Shown one piece after another: positions 9,672 through 22,306 of a stretch of DNA of 64,000 nucleotides. The notes under the pieces are model-generated. The model ran no database searches, was not told the origin of the DNA, and saw only the letters and a program-made list of their open reading frames with translations. Positions within the stretch are counted from its first letter, which is position 1, and each line of letters opens with the position of its first letter. The translations under genes were made by a program, and so were the position numbers. Origin of the DNA: Yersinia rochesterensis (lineage in GTDB: Bacteria; Pseudomonadota; Gammaproteobacteria; Enterobacterales; Enterobacteriaceae); the NCBI RefSeq assembly GCF_003600645.1, contig NZ_CP032482.1, positions 4,373,954 through 4,437,953 of the forward strand. The letters run 5' to 3'.

Positions 9672-10085
9672 TTACTTAATTTCAATACGGCGTGGTTTTA
9701 AACTTTCCGGTACCAAACGCTCAAGGTCGATATACAGCAAGCCATTCACTAAATTGGCACCTTTAATTTTAATATGCTCCGCCAACTGGAATTTACGCTC
9801 GAAGTTACGCTCAGCGATACCCTGATACAAATAGGTGCGCTGCGCTGGCTCATTGGCATGAGAACCACGTATAATCAACAGGTTATCTTGTGTAACAATC
9901 TCCAATTCCTGCTCAGCAAAACCTGCCACCGCGATCGCGATGCGGTAGTTATTTTCGTCGACTAACTCGACGTTATAAGGAGGATAACCGCCATTACTTT
10001 GGTTCTGGCCGGATTCTAAAAGATTGAACAACCGGTCGAAACCGATAGCTGAACGATACAGTGGTGCAAGCTCGGAATTACGCAT
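9672..10085 (-). CDS. ibpA: Small heat-shock protein IbpA
   Basis: A 137-residue Hsp20 chaperone, the same length as E. coli IbpA. It begins [20 protein letters not shown], has the alpha-crystallin domain ([18 protein letters not shown] ... [13 protein letters not shown]) and ends in the IEI motif. It is the promoter-proximal gene of ibpAB; AGGAGG lies eight bases before the ATG. A sigma-32 promoter and a ROSE-like leader lie upstream. Confidence 0.96.
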   Translation of the reverse strand: MRNSELAPLYRSAIGFDRLFNLLESGQNQSNGGYPPYNVELVDENNYRIAIAVAGFAEQELEIVTQDNLLIIRGSHANEPAQRTYLYQGIAERNFERKFQLAEHIKIKGANLVNGLLYIDLERLVPESLKPRRIEIK

Positions 10086-10200
10086 AAAAACTGCCTCCTA
10101 AATATATTAGCAAGGGTGTTATCATATTTTGTATTAAGCCTTCCACTATGGACAGGCTTATGGCCCGAATACCCTGTCGGCGTATTCTCTCTGGCCTGAT
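10086..10200 (-). promoter_or_regulatory. ROSE-like RNA thermometer leader of ibpA
   Basis: The ribosome site AGGAGG (complement 10094-10099) is preceded by a UUGCU segment (complement 10109-10113), the conserved anti-Shine-Dalgarno motif of ROSE elements. Further upstream the leader has GC-rich pairing segments. E. coli ibpA has such an element, which supports the reading. Confidence 0.7.
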
Positions 10201-10204
10201 AATA

Positions 10205-10232
10205 AAGTGGGACCGGTATTTTTCTTTTCAAG
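10205..10232 (-). promoter_or_regulatory. Sigma-32 (heat-shock) promoter of ibpAB
   Basis: On the minus strand CTTGAAA (10226-10232) is followed after 14 bases by CCCACTT (10205-10211). This fits the RpoH consensus CTTGAAA / CCCCAT closely. Confidence 0.8.
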
Positions 10233-10467
10233 AGCAAAACAAAAAATTTTTTCGTGGAAAATATCCCAATAAGACGTTTATGACTCTAATTATTCGATAA
10301 ATGCGCTGTTATAACTTACACTTAGCTCAAGTTACCCACAAGATTGAATTTTTGACCATAGGAACTGTCTGTAAGGTAGTGTAAAAATCATGTCAAAACC
10401 TGACACTGTTTGCTGGCTTATCGCGGTAACTTGTTACTCCCCGGTAGAATGAGAGCTGAATAAAATA

Positions 10468-10806
10468 ATGAAAAATACAGTTATCCCTTTTGTTATCGGC
10501 TGTTCGCTGCTGTTGTCCGGCGGTTGTTCCAGTATTATGACGCACACCAGCAGCAGCCAGGGCTATTACTCCGGCACGGCTGCCAATGTGGCGATGCTCA
10601 AAGATGATAATACCGGTTGGGCGCTGCGCCCCTTATTGGCAGTGGACCTGCCTTTCTCTGCGGTGATGGACACCCTGCTCCTGCCATATGATTATTTACG
10701 TTCTGACAACGAAGATAAAATGGCCAACTCCCCACGCGAGCGTATCCGTCAGTCAGAAGCGCAGAATCCGCCAACCGTGCCTCCTGCTGCTACCCCGCTA
10801 CCATGA
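10468..10806 (+). CDS. yidQ: YidQ family lipoprotein (DUF1375)
   Basis: A 112-residue small lipoprotein like E. coli YidQ. A short signal sequence ends at LLSGGC with Cys20 as the lipidation site; Ser rather than Leu occupies position -3, a mild deviation. The conserved core includes GYYSGTAANVAML and LPFSAVMDTLLLPYDYLR, and the C-terminus is Pro-rich. The function is unknown. It stands between ibpA and yidR as in E. coli, its stop one base from that of the convergent yidR. Confidence 0.88.
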   Translation: MKNTVIPFVIGCSLLLSGGCSSIMTHTSSSQGYYSGTAANVAMLKDDNTGWALRPLLAVDLPFSAVMDTLLLPYDYLRSDNEDKMANSPRERIRQSEAQNPPTVPPAATPLP

Positions 10807-10807
10807 T

Positions 10808-12121
10808 CTAGCCAACATCCACGGTAACTATATTCAGGGTAACTATATCCACAGTAAATAGTTGCGCCAACCCGTCGATTTCCCGCATAAACGCGACTTT
10901 GGTGCCATCAGGTGAAAACACCACGGCATCCGCCAGTGGTGCAATTGCGCTCCGGGTGGTCAATCGCTGTAACCGACCGGTGGCACTATCACACTGCATC
11001 ACACTGTTATCACACACAAATGCCAAACTGTGCCCTTGTGGATGCCAACTAAACGCCGACTGAATCCCCTGCTCCGTGAAGGTCAGTTGCCGTGGTTCGC
11101 CACCATTCGGTGAAACCAACCACAACTGCACCACACCCTGATCATCTTTCATTAAACAAGCAATGGCACTGCCGTCAGGTGAAGTGCGCAGCCAATGCCG
11201 TGGACTGGTCGCCAACCCAGGAAAACGCTTGTCGGCCGTGAAGGTTATCCGCCGCTGGCTGACACCTGCTGGTGGCGCGGGCAAGGTAGTTGGCGTTCCC
11301 TCAAGTGGCGCAGTTCCGGCGCGGGCGTAATCCCTGTCATGCGGCGGTAAATCAACAATAAAGACTTCCGGGATTTTTTCTCCCTGCGCCGAAAGTGTGT
11401 CGCCAATAAATGCCAATGCCCAACGCTGGCGAGTGCCATCCGCTTTCAGATAGCCCTGAACGCCCACCCAGCCCTCTTCATAAGCGCGGTTTATTTGGTC
11501 ACTGCCCGCCAGGGGCTTGGGAGTGGTTCGAGTCACTAACACACAGAAATGGCTGCCATCATATTCACGCGGATGTTGCTTGGGCGGATTAACCCCCTGC
11601 AAAGGCAGGGCAACGCCGACATTGCGGCAATCCAGCGCGGGATCCCATTCATGCAGCACATGGTCGTTATAAGTAAAACTCAGACGGCTGCCGTCAGGAC
11701 TGAAAACATGCACATGGCTGCCACCGCGCAATGCGCCGGGAGTATATGGCGCGGTGATGTCCATCGCATCCAATGTTACCGCCAGTTCTCTGTCCGGCTC
11801 AGTGACAATCACCCCTCGCCGGTGATGGAAATCATAATGCCAGTGATTATCTGGGTGCTCCGGGCCATGGATAAAGACATAGCGGGCGGGTTTATCAGGG
11901 CTTACCGTCACCACCCCGACATGCGCACCATGCTGAGCACGATAAATGACTTCAATATCACCGGTTATACAATTTACCCGCTCAATGGTTAAACCACTAA
12001 ACGTACTGCCGTTAGGCCGCACATCATATGCCAGCCATTGGCTATCCGGCGTCCAAACATTGATATTAGTGAGTTGATGACCTCTGGGATCAAAAGTGAG
12101 TTGCTGTTCCTGCAAGGCCAT
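10808..12121 (-). CDS. yidR: YidR family protein, TolB/WD40-like beta-propeller (DUF3748)
   Basis: A 437-residue protein close to E. coli YidR (415). Repeating segments of the type WTPDSQWLAYDVRP, FSPDGSRLSFTYND, TSPDGSAIACLM and FSPDGTKVAFMR mark a TolB-like propeller. No signal peptide is evident. The function is not known. It is slightly longer than the E. coli protein at the N-terminus and in an internal loop around VGVQGYLKADGTRQR. Confidence 0.88.
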   Translation of the reverse strand: MALQEQQLTFDPRGHQLTNINVWTPDSQWLAYDVRPNGSTFSGLTIERVNCITGDIEVIYRAQHGAHVGVVTVSPDKPARYVFIHGPEHPDNHWHYDFHHRRGVIVTEPDRELAVTLDAMDITAPYTPGALRGGSHVHVFSPDGSRLSFTYNDHVLHEWDPALDCRNVGVALPLQGVNPPKQHPREYDGSHFCVLVTRTTPKPLAGSDQINRAYEEGWVGVQGYLKADGTRQRWALAFIGDTLSAQGEKIPEVFIVDLPPHDRDYARAGTAPLEGTPTTLPAPPAGVSQRRITFTADKRFPGLATSPRHWLRTSPDGSAIACLMKDDQGVVQLWLVSPNGGEPRQLTFTEQGIQSAFSWHPQGHSLAFVCDNSVMQCDSATGRLQRLTTRSAIAPLADAVVFSPDGTKVAFMREIDGLAQLFTVDIVTLNIVTVDVG

Positions 12122-12274
12122 GCTGGCTCCGGACGCGATTACGCTGATAATGATTCATTATGCTGAATTATATCATCCTCATATCTTATTACTGTAAGCC
12201 CAGTCAGCAATAAACTGTCGCGATTTAGAAGAAATAGTCTAATATAGATTTTTTATTCTAAACAAAAGTTCTCT

Positions 12275-12877
12275 ATGCTTAGCCGATACCAGCCCATTGC
12301 CGATGCGATAGCCACACTTTTCTCTCCTTATGCGGAAGTTGCCCTCCACGACTTAGCCAGCCAAACACTGGTTTATATCGCGAATAACTATTCACAGCGG
12401 GAATTGGGGGAAGACTCCAACCTCAGCGACCTGCAATTTGATCAACACTCGCAGGTGATTGGCCCTTACCAAAAGCGCAACTGGGATGGCCGCCAACTGC
12501 GCTCCATCAGCACTGTGCTGCGGGATGACCATGGGCAACCTATCGGGCTGCTGTGCATCAATCTGGACATTACTGTCTTTGAAAGTGCCAAAGCGGCACT
12601 GGATATATTCCTGTCGGGCCATCAAATGCAACCGCAGCCTGATGTGCTGTTCCAGGATGACTGGCAGGAGCGCATCAATACTTACATACACCACTGGCTG
12701 CAACAGCAAAAACTCACTCTGGCGACATTGAACAATGTTAACCGCCGAAAGTTGATTGAGGCACTTTACCAACAGGGAGCATTTAACGGCAAAAATGCTG
12801 CTGGCTATGTCGCAAAAATCCTTAACATCGCCCGTGCCACTGTTTATAACCAACTAAAAAATATAAAAAATACATAA
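12275..12877 (+). CDS. YheO/DauR-family PAS-like transcriptional regulator
   Basis: A 200-residue regulator. Residues about 5-110 form the YheO-like (PAS-type) domain with the typical start YQPIADAIATLFSPYAEVALHDL and GLLCINLDI. The C-terminal 60 residues hold a Fis-like helix-turn-helix (GAFNGKNAAGYVAKILNIAR followed by ATVYNQLK). This is the DauR/YheO architecture; DauR controls D-arginine catabolism in Pseudomonas. It starts an apparent operon, with only 16 bases to the dehydratase gene, and is divergent from yidR. It is probably a local regulator responding to the substrate of the two enzymes. Confidence 0.85.
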   Translation: MLSRYQPIADAIATLFSPYAEVALHDLASQTLVYIANNYSQRELGEDSNLSDLQFDQHSQVIGPYQKRNWDGRQLRSISTVLRDDHGQPIGLLCINLDITVFESAKAALDIFLSGHQMQPQPDVLFQDDWQERINTYIHHWLQQQKLTLATLNNVNRRKLIEALYQQGAFNGKNAAGYVAKILNIARATVYNQLKNIKNT

Positions 12878-12893
12878 ACTTAAAGGAATTAAC

Positions 12894-13853
12894 ATGAACA
12901 CATTATTTGATGCTATTAAAGAGGCCCATCAGGTATTACGCCCTCAAGTGAGAGTGACGCCGCTGGAATATAGCCCATTGCTGTCCCAGCACAGTGGTTG
13001 TGAAATCTATCTCAAATGTGAGCATCTACAGCACACCGGTTCCTTTAAATTTCGCGGAGCCAGTAACAAATTGCGTTTATTAACTGACGAACAGCGCCAA
13101 CAAGGTGTTATCACCGCGTCGACCGGTAATCACGGGCAAGCCATGGCACTGGCCGGGAAACTGGCGGGGGTTAAGGCCACTATTTATGCACCGGAGCAGG
13201 CGGCGGCCATCAAATTAGAGGCTATCCGCGCACTGGGTGGAGAGGTTGAACTGATTCCAGGGGATGCATTAAATGCCGAGCTGGCGGCTGATAGCGCCGC
13301 ACAACAGCAAGGCAAAATCTATATCTCACCTTATAACGATGAACAAATTATCGCCGGACAAGGGACTTGCGGCATGGAGATGGTTGAACAGCAGCCGAAT
13401 CTTGATGCTGTCTTTGTGGCGGTCGGTGGCGGTGGGCTGATTTCCGGCATTGCAACCGTACTAAAGAAACTCTCTGATAAAACTCAAATTATTGGGTGCT
13501 GGCCCGCCAATGCCACCAGTATGTATACCAGTTTGGAAAATGGCCAAATTCAGGAAGTGGCGGAGCAAGAAACCCTGTCTGATGGCACGGCCGGAGGGGT
13601 TGAACCGGGGGCGATAACTTTCGCCCTTTGCCAGCAATTAATTGATCAGAAAGTGCTGGTGAGTGAGCAAGAAATCAAAGATGCGATGCGCTTGATCGCC
13701 CGCACTGACCGCTGGATGATTGAAGGCGCTGCTGGGGTGGCGTTAGCGGCAGCGCTGAAACTGGCACCGCATTGGCAAGGCAAGAAAGTTGCGGTGGTAT
13801 TGTGCGGGAAGAATATCGTGCTAGAAAAATACCTGGGAGCGGTCAGCGAATGA
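12894..13853 (+). CDS. PLP-dependent threonine/serine/hydroxyaspartate dehydratase-like enzyme
   Basis: A 319-residue fold-type II PLP enzyme. The PLP lysine is Lys52 in TGSFKFRGASNK. STGNHGQA binds the substrate carboxylate, VGGGGLISG binds the PLP phosphate, and LCGKNI lies near the C-terminus. There is no ACT regulatory domain, so it is not biosynthetic IlvA. The closest remembered types are 3-hydroxyaspartate dehydratases (BhcB-like) and EutB of ectoine degradation. A good ribosome site (AAAGGAATT) lies before ATG 12894. Its stop overlaps the next gene's start (ATGA), so the two products are translationally coupled. The substrate is unproven. Confidence 0.85.
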   Translation: MNTLFDAIKEAHQVLRPQVRVTPLEYSPLLSQHSGCEIYLKCEHLQHTGSFKFRGASNKLRLLTDEQRQQGVITASTGNHGQAMALAGKLAGVKATIYAPEQAAAIKLEAIRALGGEVELIPGDALNAELAADSAAQQQGKIYISPYNDEQIIAGQGTCGMEMVEQQPNLDAVFVAVGGGGLISGIATVLKKLSDKTQIIGCWPANATSMYTSLENGQIQEVAEQETLSDGTAGGVEPGAITFALCQQLIDQKVLVSEQEIKDAMRLIARTDRWMIEGAAGVALAAALKLAPHWQGKKVAVVLCGKNIVLEKYLGAVSE

Positions 13854-14788
13854 TTATTCTGAGTAAGCAGCAGATTCTCGACAAGTTCAATGCTGATGCC
13901 ATCACGTTACTGCTCAAACAAGGCTTTATTGCTTTTAGTCAAAAACAGGTGCAAATGCCCCCAGTGCAGCACTTGCTGTTTGAACAGACCAATGGCGATT
14001 GCTGTATTAAAAGTGGCTATTTGCAGGGCGATAGACAATTCGTCGTGAAAGTTTCGGGCGGTTTTTATGATAATCCCGCTAAAGAGCTAGCGAGTAACCA
14101 AGGGTTGATGATGGCGTTTTCTGCCCAAACCGGCGAGCCGCAAGCCCTATTACTGGATGAGGGCTGGTTGACCGCGCTGCGCACAGCATTGGCTGGGCGA
14201 ATTGTTGCCGAGCTATGTGCACCAAAACATATCAGTGCCATAGGTATCGTCGGCACCGGCATGCAAGCACGACTGCATCTGACGTACCTGAAAAGTGTCA
14301 TTCCATGCCGCCAGCTATGGGTCTGGGGCCGCAGTGAGACAGCATTAGAGGAATACCGTCAATATGCTCAGGCGGAGGGTTTTGAAGTCAATATCACCTT
14401 GGATGCCGCGGTGTTAGGCCGTCATTGCCAGTTTATTGTGACCACCACACCCAGCCGAGAAGCTATTTTACAAGCTGTAGATATTCAGCCAGGAACTCAC
14501 ATTACAGCAGTCGGTGCTGATGGTGCAGGTAAGCACGAACTGGCCCCTGAACTGGTCGCCAAAGCCGATAAAATCTTGGTGGATTCATGGGAGCAATGCA
14601 CTGAATTTGGTGAAATCTCATCAGCATTTCAACAGCGACTATTAGCGCATCACACCTTAACCGAGATGGGTACAGTTTTAGCTCAGGGCGTACCTTTCAG
14701 AGACAATGAACAGCAGATTACCTTAGCGGATTTAACCGGATTAGGGATTCAGGATGTGCAAATAGTGAAAGGGATTCTGGGGCGATAA
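13850..14788 (+). CDS. Ornithine cyclodeaminase/mu-crystallin family protein (probable imine reductase)
   Basis: A 312-residue protein with the NAD(P)-binding motif GIVGTGMQARLHL near residue 130 and the family motifs KVSGGFYDNPAKEL, LLLDEGWLTALRTALAGRI and GADGAGKHEL. The family contains ornithine cyclodeaminase and NAD(P)H imine reductases such as BhcD (iminosuccinate), DauB and EutC. The start ATG 13850 overlaps the dehydratase stop by four bases; an earlier in-frame ATG lies inside the dehydratase gene. A dehydratase makes an enamine/imine, so a coupled imine reductase is a coherent partner. Confidence 0.85.
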   Translation: MIILSKQQILDKFNADAITLLLKQGFIAFSQKQVQMPPVQHLLFEQTNGDCCIKSGYLQGDRQFVVKVSGGFYDNPAKELASNQGLMMAFSAQTGEPQALLLDEGWLTALRTALAGRIVAELCAPKHISAIGIVGTGMQARLHLTYLKSVIPCRQLWVWGRSETALEEYRQYAQAEGFEVNITLDAAVLGRHCQFIVTTTPSREAILQAVDIQPGTHITAVGADGAGKHELAPELVAKADKILVDSWEQCTEFGEISSAFQQRLLAHHTLTEMGTVLAQGVPFRDNEQQITLADLTGLGIQDVQIVKGILGR

Positions 14789-14839
14789 AAGAGAGGGTAG
14801 GCTTTTATATTCTCTCTGTTGACTCTAAAAGCACATTTG

Positions 14840-15075
14840 AGCTGCCGAGTGAAGAATGCAGCCAGGGAAATCCGGCAGGACGCCGGATTTAGGCGTGCTT
14901 GAGCAAAAGATTGCAAATCACGCCGTCCCGCCAGTGTAGTGATGAGCCGAGTGGCACCCACGAAGTGGGCAAACGATACGTGCAAAAGCGCAGGGGTTCC
15001 AAGAGGGTTACGCGCTTGTAACCCCTTTGGCGGCTGAGGCATCGGAAGTAAGCTGAGCGCCGATCTCATATCAAC
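14840..15075. repeat. Probable interspersed repeat between the OCD gene and yidA
   Basis: This 331-base gap has no convincing gene. It holds a GC-rich stretch with internal palindromes, such as CCCACGAAGTGGG (14957-14969) and a longer GGGTTACGCGC ... GTAACCCC pairing near 15004-15024. An antisense frame through it has the Ala/Arg-rich look of frames read from repeat DNA. I take it for a non-ERIC enterobacterial intergenic repeat, from its structure only. Confidence 0.4.
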
Positions 15076-15119
15076 CGAACCAAGCACCTAATTTGTAATA
15101 GAGCAGACCCAATCAAAAC

Positions 15120-15929
15120 TCAGAGCACATATTTCTCAATGGCCAGCGCGACACCATCTTCAATATTAGTGCCTGTCACAAACTGCGCTATCTCTTTCAG
15201 TTCGGGAATAGCATTTCCCATTGCAACACCCACGCCGGCATAATTCACCATCGCAATATCATTACCTTGATCACCCAGTGCCATTACATTTTCCTGCGCA
15301 ATGCCTAAATGATCAGCCAGCATTTTCACCCCCGTCCCCTTATCGACTCGTTTACTCAGAATCTCCAGGTAAAAAGGCGCACTTTTCATAATAGTGAAAC
15401 GCTCAAAAGCTTCAGCGGGCATCATTTTCAATGCACGGTCCAGTTTTTCTGGCTCATCAATCATCATCACTTTCGGGAAGCGTAACTTGGGATCCATTTC
15501 CTCTACCGCCCGATATTTCAATGGGATACCGGTTATGAAAACTTCATGTAGGGTATATTTGCTGATGTCTTTGTTGGCGGTATATAAAGTCTCAAAATCA
15601 AAAGCCTGGAAACTGACCCCCATTTCGCGCGACAAAGCTTCGAAATAGAGATAATCCTCGAAATTAAGGGTTTCCTGTAAAATACACTCACCCGTGGCCG
15701 CTTTTTGTACTAATGCGCCGTTATTGCTGATGCAATAATCGCCACTATTTTCCATATTCAGTTCGCGTAAATAACGTCGGATTCCGATATAAGGCCGCCC
15801 CGTCGCCAGTACCACACAGACCCCTTTTGCCCGAGCGGCATCAATAACCTGCTTTACTCGTGGAGTGATTTCATGTTGTGTGTTCAACAACGTGCCGTCC
15901 ATATCGATAGCAATTAATTCAATAGCCAT
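15120..15929 (-). CDS. yidA: Sugar-phosphatase, HAD superfamily Cof type
   Basis: A 269-residue HAD phosphatase like E. coli YidA, which hydrolyses erythrose-4-phosphate, alpha-glucose-1-phosphate and related sugar phosphates. Motif I is DMDGTLLNT (nucleophile Asp9), motif II lies in VLATGRPY, motif III is the Lys in KRVDKGTGV, and motif IV is LGDQGNDIAM. The large C2 cap between motifs II and III is typical of the Cof subfamily. It is upstream of gyrB's terminator in the same direction; E. coli has yidA-yidB-gyrB, and yidB is absent here. Confidence 0.95.
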   Translation of the reverse strand: MAIELIAIDMDGTLLNTQHEITPRVKQVIDAARAKGVCVVLATGRPYIGIRRYLRELNMENSGDYCISNNGALVQKAATGECILQETLNFEDYLYFEALSREMGVSFQAFDFETLYTANKDISKYTLHEVFITGIPLKYRAVEEMDPKLRFPKVMMIDEPEKLDRALKMMPAEAFERFTIMKSAPFYLEILSKRVDKGTGVKMLADHLGIAQENVMALGDQGNDIAMVNYAGVGVAMGNAIPELKEIAQFVTGTNIEDGVALAIEKYVL

Positions 15930-16056
15930 AGGCCCTCACATTTTCTTGGCGAATACTCCATGCTAACGCGATTCAGCGCTGAAATGCTAGTAAGTCCGCG
16001 TCCGTATACAGCACAAATACTAGCAAGATAAGAATTCGCAAGATTACGATTATCAA

Positions 16057-16093
16057 GTAAAAAAAAGCCCAGAAACAGTTTCCTGTTCTGGGC
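16057..16093 (-). terminator. Terminator after gyrB
   Basis: GCCCAGAAACAG (16067-16078) pairs with CTGTTCTGGGC (16083-16093) with one bulge. An A run at 16057-16066 is a T run on the minus strand. A weaker hairpin (TGACCTATAA / TTATCAGGTCA, about 16103-16124) lies before it. Confidence 0.9.
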
Positions 16094-16137
16094 ATTTCTA
16101 TCTGACCTATAAATTATCAGGTCAATAACTTATCTGA

Positions 16138-19657
<3,520 letters not shown>

Positions 19658-19660
19658 GCT

Positions 19661-20761
19661 TTACAAACGCATTGGCATGACAACGTACGCCGCAGCCTGA
19701 CTGGCGCCATCTTCAATCTGCACGCTGGAGACCGAGTCGGTCAGTAACAGACTAACATCTTCGCACTTGAGCGCATTCAGCACATCGAGTACATAGCTGA
19801 CGTTGAAGCCGATCTCCATTTCTGCCCCATCGTAGCTAACATCGAGGATCTCTTCCGCTTCTTCCTGTTCAGGGTTATTCGCGGTGATTTTAAGCTGATT
19901 TTGACTGACATAGAGCCGAACGCCACGAAACTTCTCGTTGGACAAAATCGCCGCGCGAGCAAAGGCTTGTTTCAGCAAATCACAGCTCGCTTTCAGTGTT
20001 TTGTCCGGGTTTTTCGGCAATACACGGCGATAATCAGGGAAACGGCCATCAACCAGCTTGGAGGTGAAAATGAAATCACCCACATGGGCGCGGATATTGT
20101 TACTGCCAATTTGCAAACGTAATGGCGTGTCGCCACCATCCAGCAACCTGACCAACTCCATCACGCCTTTACGCGGCACGATAACCGAATGTGACGGTAA
20201 TGTCTGGCCAATGGGCATCGCACAAACCGCTAACCGGTGACCGTCAGTTGCGACAGTGCGCAGTTCTTCACCCTCAGTCTCAAACAACATGCCGTTCAAG
20301 TAATAACGCACATCCTGATGGGCCATTGAGAACTGAGTGGACTCAATCAGACGCTTTAAAGTTGCCTGCGGTAAAGTGAATTCAACTTCACTCTGCCAGT
20401 CATCCAAATTCGGGAAGTCTGCGGCTGGTAAGGTAGACAGTGAGAAGCGGCTACGGCCAGAGCGCACCAATAGGCGGTCACCATCAAGTGCGACTGTAAT
20501 CTCCGCGCCTTCCGGCAAACCACGCCAGATATCAAAAAACTTCCGTGCGGGCACAGTGGTTGCACCCTGCTCATGAGGCTGAGACAGCGCCACGCGCGCC
20601 ACCATCTCCATTTCAAGATCGGTACCGGTCAGCAGCAAAGAGCCTTCGGTGACTTGCAGCAACAAGTTACCTAAGATTGGCAACGTAGGACGTCCACCCA
20701 GCGGGCTACTGACCTGTTGCAGCGGTTTTAGCAGATGCTCACGTTCAATGATAAATTTCAT
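19661..20761 (-). CDS. dnaN: DNA polymerase III beta sliding clamp
   Basis: A 366-residue protein, the same length as the E. coli clamp. It begins MKFIIEREHLLKPLQQVSSP and ends VVMPMRL, the conserved C-terminus that borders the hydrophobic binding cleft for clamp-binding motifs. Three clamp domains of about 120 residues follow one another. It lies four bases after dnaA. Confidence 0.98.
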   Translation of the reverse strand: MKFIIEREHLLKPLQQVSSPLGGRPTLPILGNLLLQVTEGSLLLTGTDLEMEMVARVALSQPHEQGATTVPARKFFDIWRGLPEGAEITVALDGDRLLVRSGRSRFSLSTLPAADFPNLDDWQSEVEFTLPQATLKRLIESTQFSMAHQDVRYYLNGMLFETEGEELRTVATDGHRLAVCAMPIGQTLPSHSVIVPRKGVMELVRLLDGGDTPLRLQIGSNNIRAHVGDFIFTSKLVDGRFPDYRRVLPKNPDKTLKASCDLLKQAFARAAILSNEKFRGVRLYVSQNQLKITANNPEQEEAEEILDVSYDGAEMEIGFNVSYVLDVLNALKCEDVSLLLTDSVSSVQIEDGASQAAAYVVMPMRL

Positions 20762-20765
20762 AGCG

Positions 20766-22157
20766 CTAGGAGGATAATGTTCTGATTAAGTTAGAGAAAT
20801 CTTCTTTGATGTCGTGACTTTCTTCACGCAATTGTTCAATCTTGCGGCAAGCATGCAACACCGTGGTATGGTCGCGGCCACCAAACGCATCGCCGATTTC
20901 AGGCAGGCTGTGGTTGGTTAACTCTTTCGCCAACGCCATCGCCATTTGGCGCGGGCGAGCTACCGAACGGGAACGCCGTTTGGAGAGTAGGTCTGCGACC
21001 TTAATTTTATAATATTCTGCGACAGTTTTTTGAATATTATCAATAGTGACCAGTTTTTCCTGCAATGCCAGTAAGTCACGTAGAGCTTCACGAACAAAAT
21101 CAATGGTGATTGCTCGGCCAGTAAAATTGGCATTGGCGATCACACGATTCAATGCCCCTTCCAGCTCACGCACGTTGGAACGCAGACGCTTGGCAATAAA
21201 GAACGCGACCTCACCGGGCAAGCGAATATTATTTTCATCCGCTTTTTTCATCAGAATCGCGACCCGGGTTTCCAGTTCCGGCGGCTCAATCGCCACCGTT
21301 AGGCCCCAGCCAAAACGCGATTTCAAACGATCTTCTACCCCATTGATCTCTTTTGGATAGCGATCTGAGGTCAGAATGATCTGCTGATTACCTTCCAGCA
21401 AAGCATTAAAGGTGTGGAAAAACTCTTCCTGGGAACGCTCTTTATTGGCAAAGAACTGAATATCATCGATTAATAACGCATCAACCGAACGATAATAGCG
21501 CTTAAACTCTTCTATTGCGTTGTTCTGCAAGGCTTTTACCATATCTTGCACAAAACGCTCTGAATGCATATAAACCACTTTGGCATTCGCTTTACGGGCG
21601 ATAATGCCATTCCCCACGGCATGTAACAGGTGGGTTTTACCCAAACCTGTGCCACCATAGAGGAATAGCGGGTTGTACGCGCCACCCGGATTATCCGCAA
21701 CCTGACGTGCTGCTGCGCGGGCCAGTTGGTTAGATTTACCTTCAACGAAGTTATCAAATGTGTGTTTCGGGTTCACATTCGAACGGTAAGAATGTTCAGG
21801 TTGAGCGGGCGAACTGTCCCAACTCGGGCGTACAGGTGCGCTGCGGGTAACCGGAGCAACAGGCGCGCTAACGTTGGCTGTAACTGGATGACTGTGTGCT
21901 GCTCTTACCGCGGGTTTACTCCCGACTTCAAAACGCAGTAAAGGAACCTCGCTGCCACAGAAATCATTAAGCAAGCCATTGATATTGTTTAAGTACTTAT
22001 CACGGACCCAGTCCAGTACAAAACGATTAGGTGCGTAAAGCGCCAGAGTATTGTCACTCAGTTCCGCCTGTAGGGGGCGTATCCACATACTAAATTCTGT
22101 GGCAGGTAACTCATCCTGCAATCGGGCAAGACACTGCTGCCAAAGCGAAAGTGACAC
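20766..22157 (-). CDS. dnaA: Chromosomal replication initiator DnaA
   Basis: A 463-residue AAA+ initiator. Domain I begins [24 protein letters not shown] in part. A variable linker follows, then Walker [10 protein letters not shown], Walker [10 protein letters not shown] and the domain IV DNA-binding signature [15 protein letters not shown]. The start is taken as GTG 22157, giving VSLSLW as in E. coli; a GTG four codons upstream overlaps the ribosome-site segment GTGGAG. Upstream lie a DnaA box and a dense GATC cluster, which fits autoregulation by DnaA and control by SeqA. Confidence 0.98.
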   Translation of the reverse strand: MSLSLWQQCLARLQDELPATEFSMWIRPLQAELSDNTLALYAPNRFVLDWVRDKYLNNINGLLNDFCGSEVPLLRFEVGSKPAVRAAHSHPVTANVSAPVAPVTRSAPVRPSWDSSPAQPEHSYRSNVNPKHTFDNFVEGKSNQLARAAARQVADNPGGAYNPLFLYGGTGLGKTHLLHAVGNGIIARKANAKVVYMHSERFVQDMVKALQNNAIEEFKRYYRSVDALLIDDIQFFANKERSQEEFFHTFNALLEGNQQIILTSDRYPKEINGVEDRLKSRFGWGLTVAIEPPELETRVAILMKKADENNIRLPGEVAFFIAKRLRSNVRELEGALNRVIANANFTGRAITIDFVREALRDLLALQEKLVTIDNIQKTVAEYYKIKVADLLSKRRSRSVARPRQMAMALAKELTNHSLPEIGDAFGGRDHTTVLHACRKIEQLREESHDIKEDFSNLIRTLSS

Positions 22158-22306
22158 GGCGGACTCCACTCGAACAAGATCAATAAAAGAAAGAAATCAG
22201 GATTTTTTGTAACTCATCGTTTTTGACACACGCCTATATGGCCTGTAGCAAGCCAAAGTGACATGCGAACCGTTTTTCGGTTGTTTTACGACTAACATCC
22301 CCCCAA

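Noticed and set aside
14749..15087. 112-residue minus-strand frame between the OCD gene and yidA
   Set aside because: It runs through repeat-like palindromic DNA, overlaps the end of the OCD gene and has no coherent domain.
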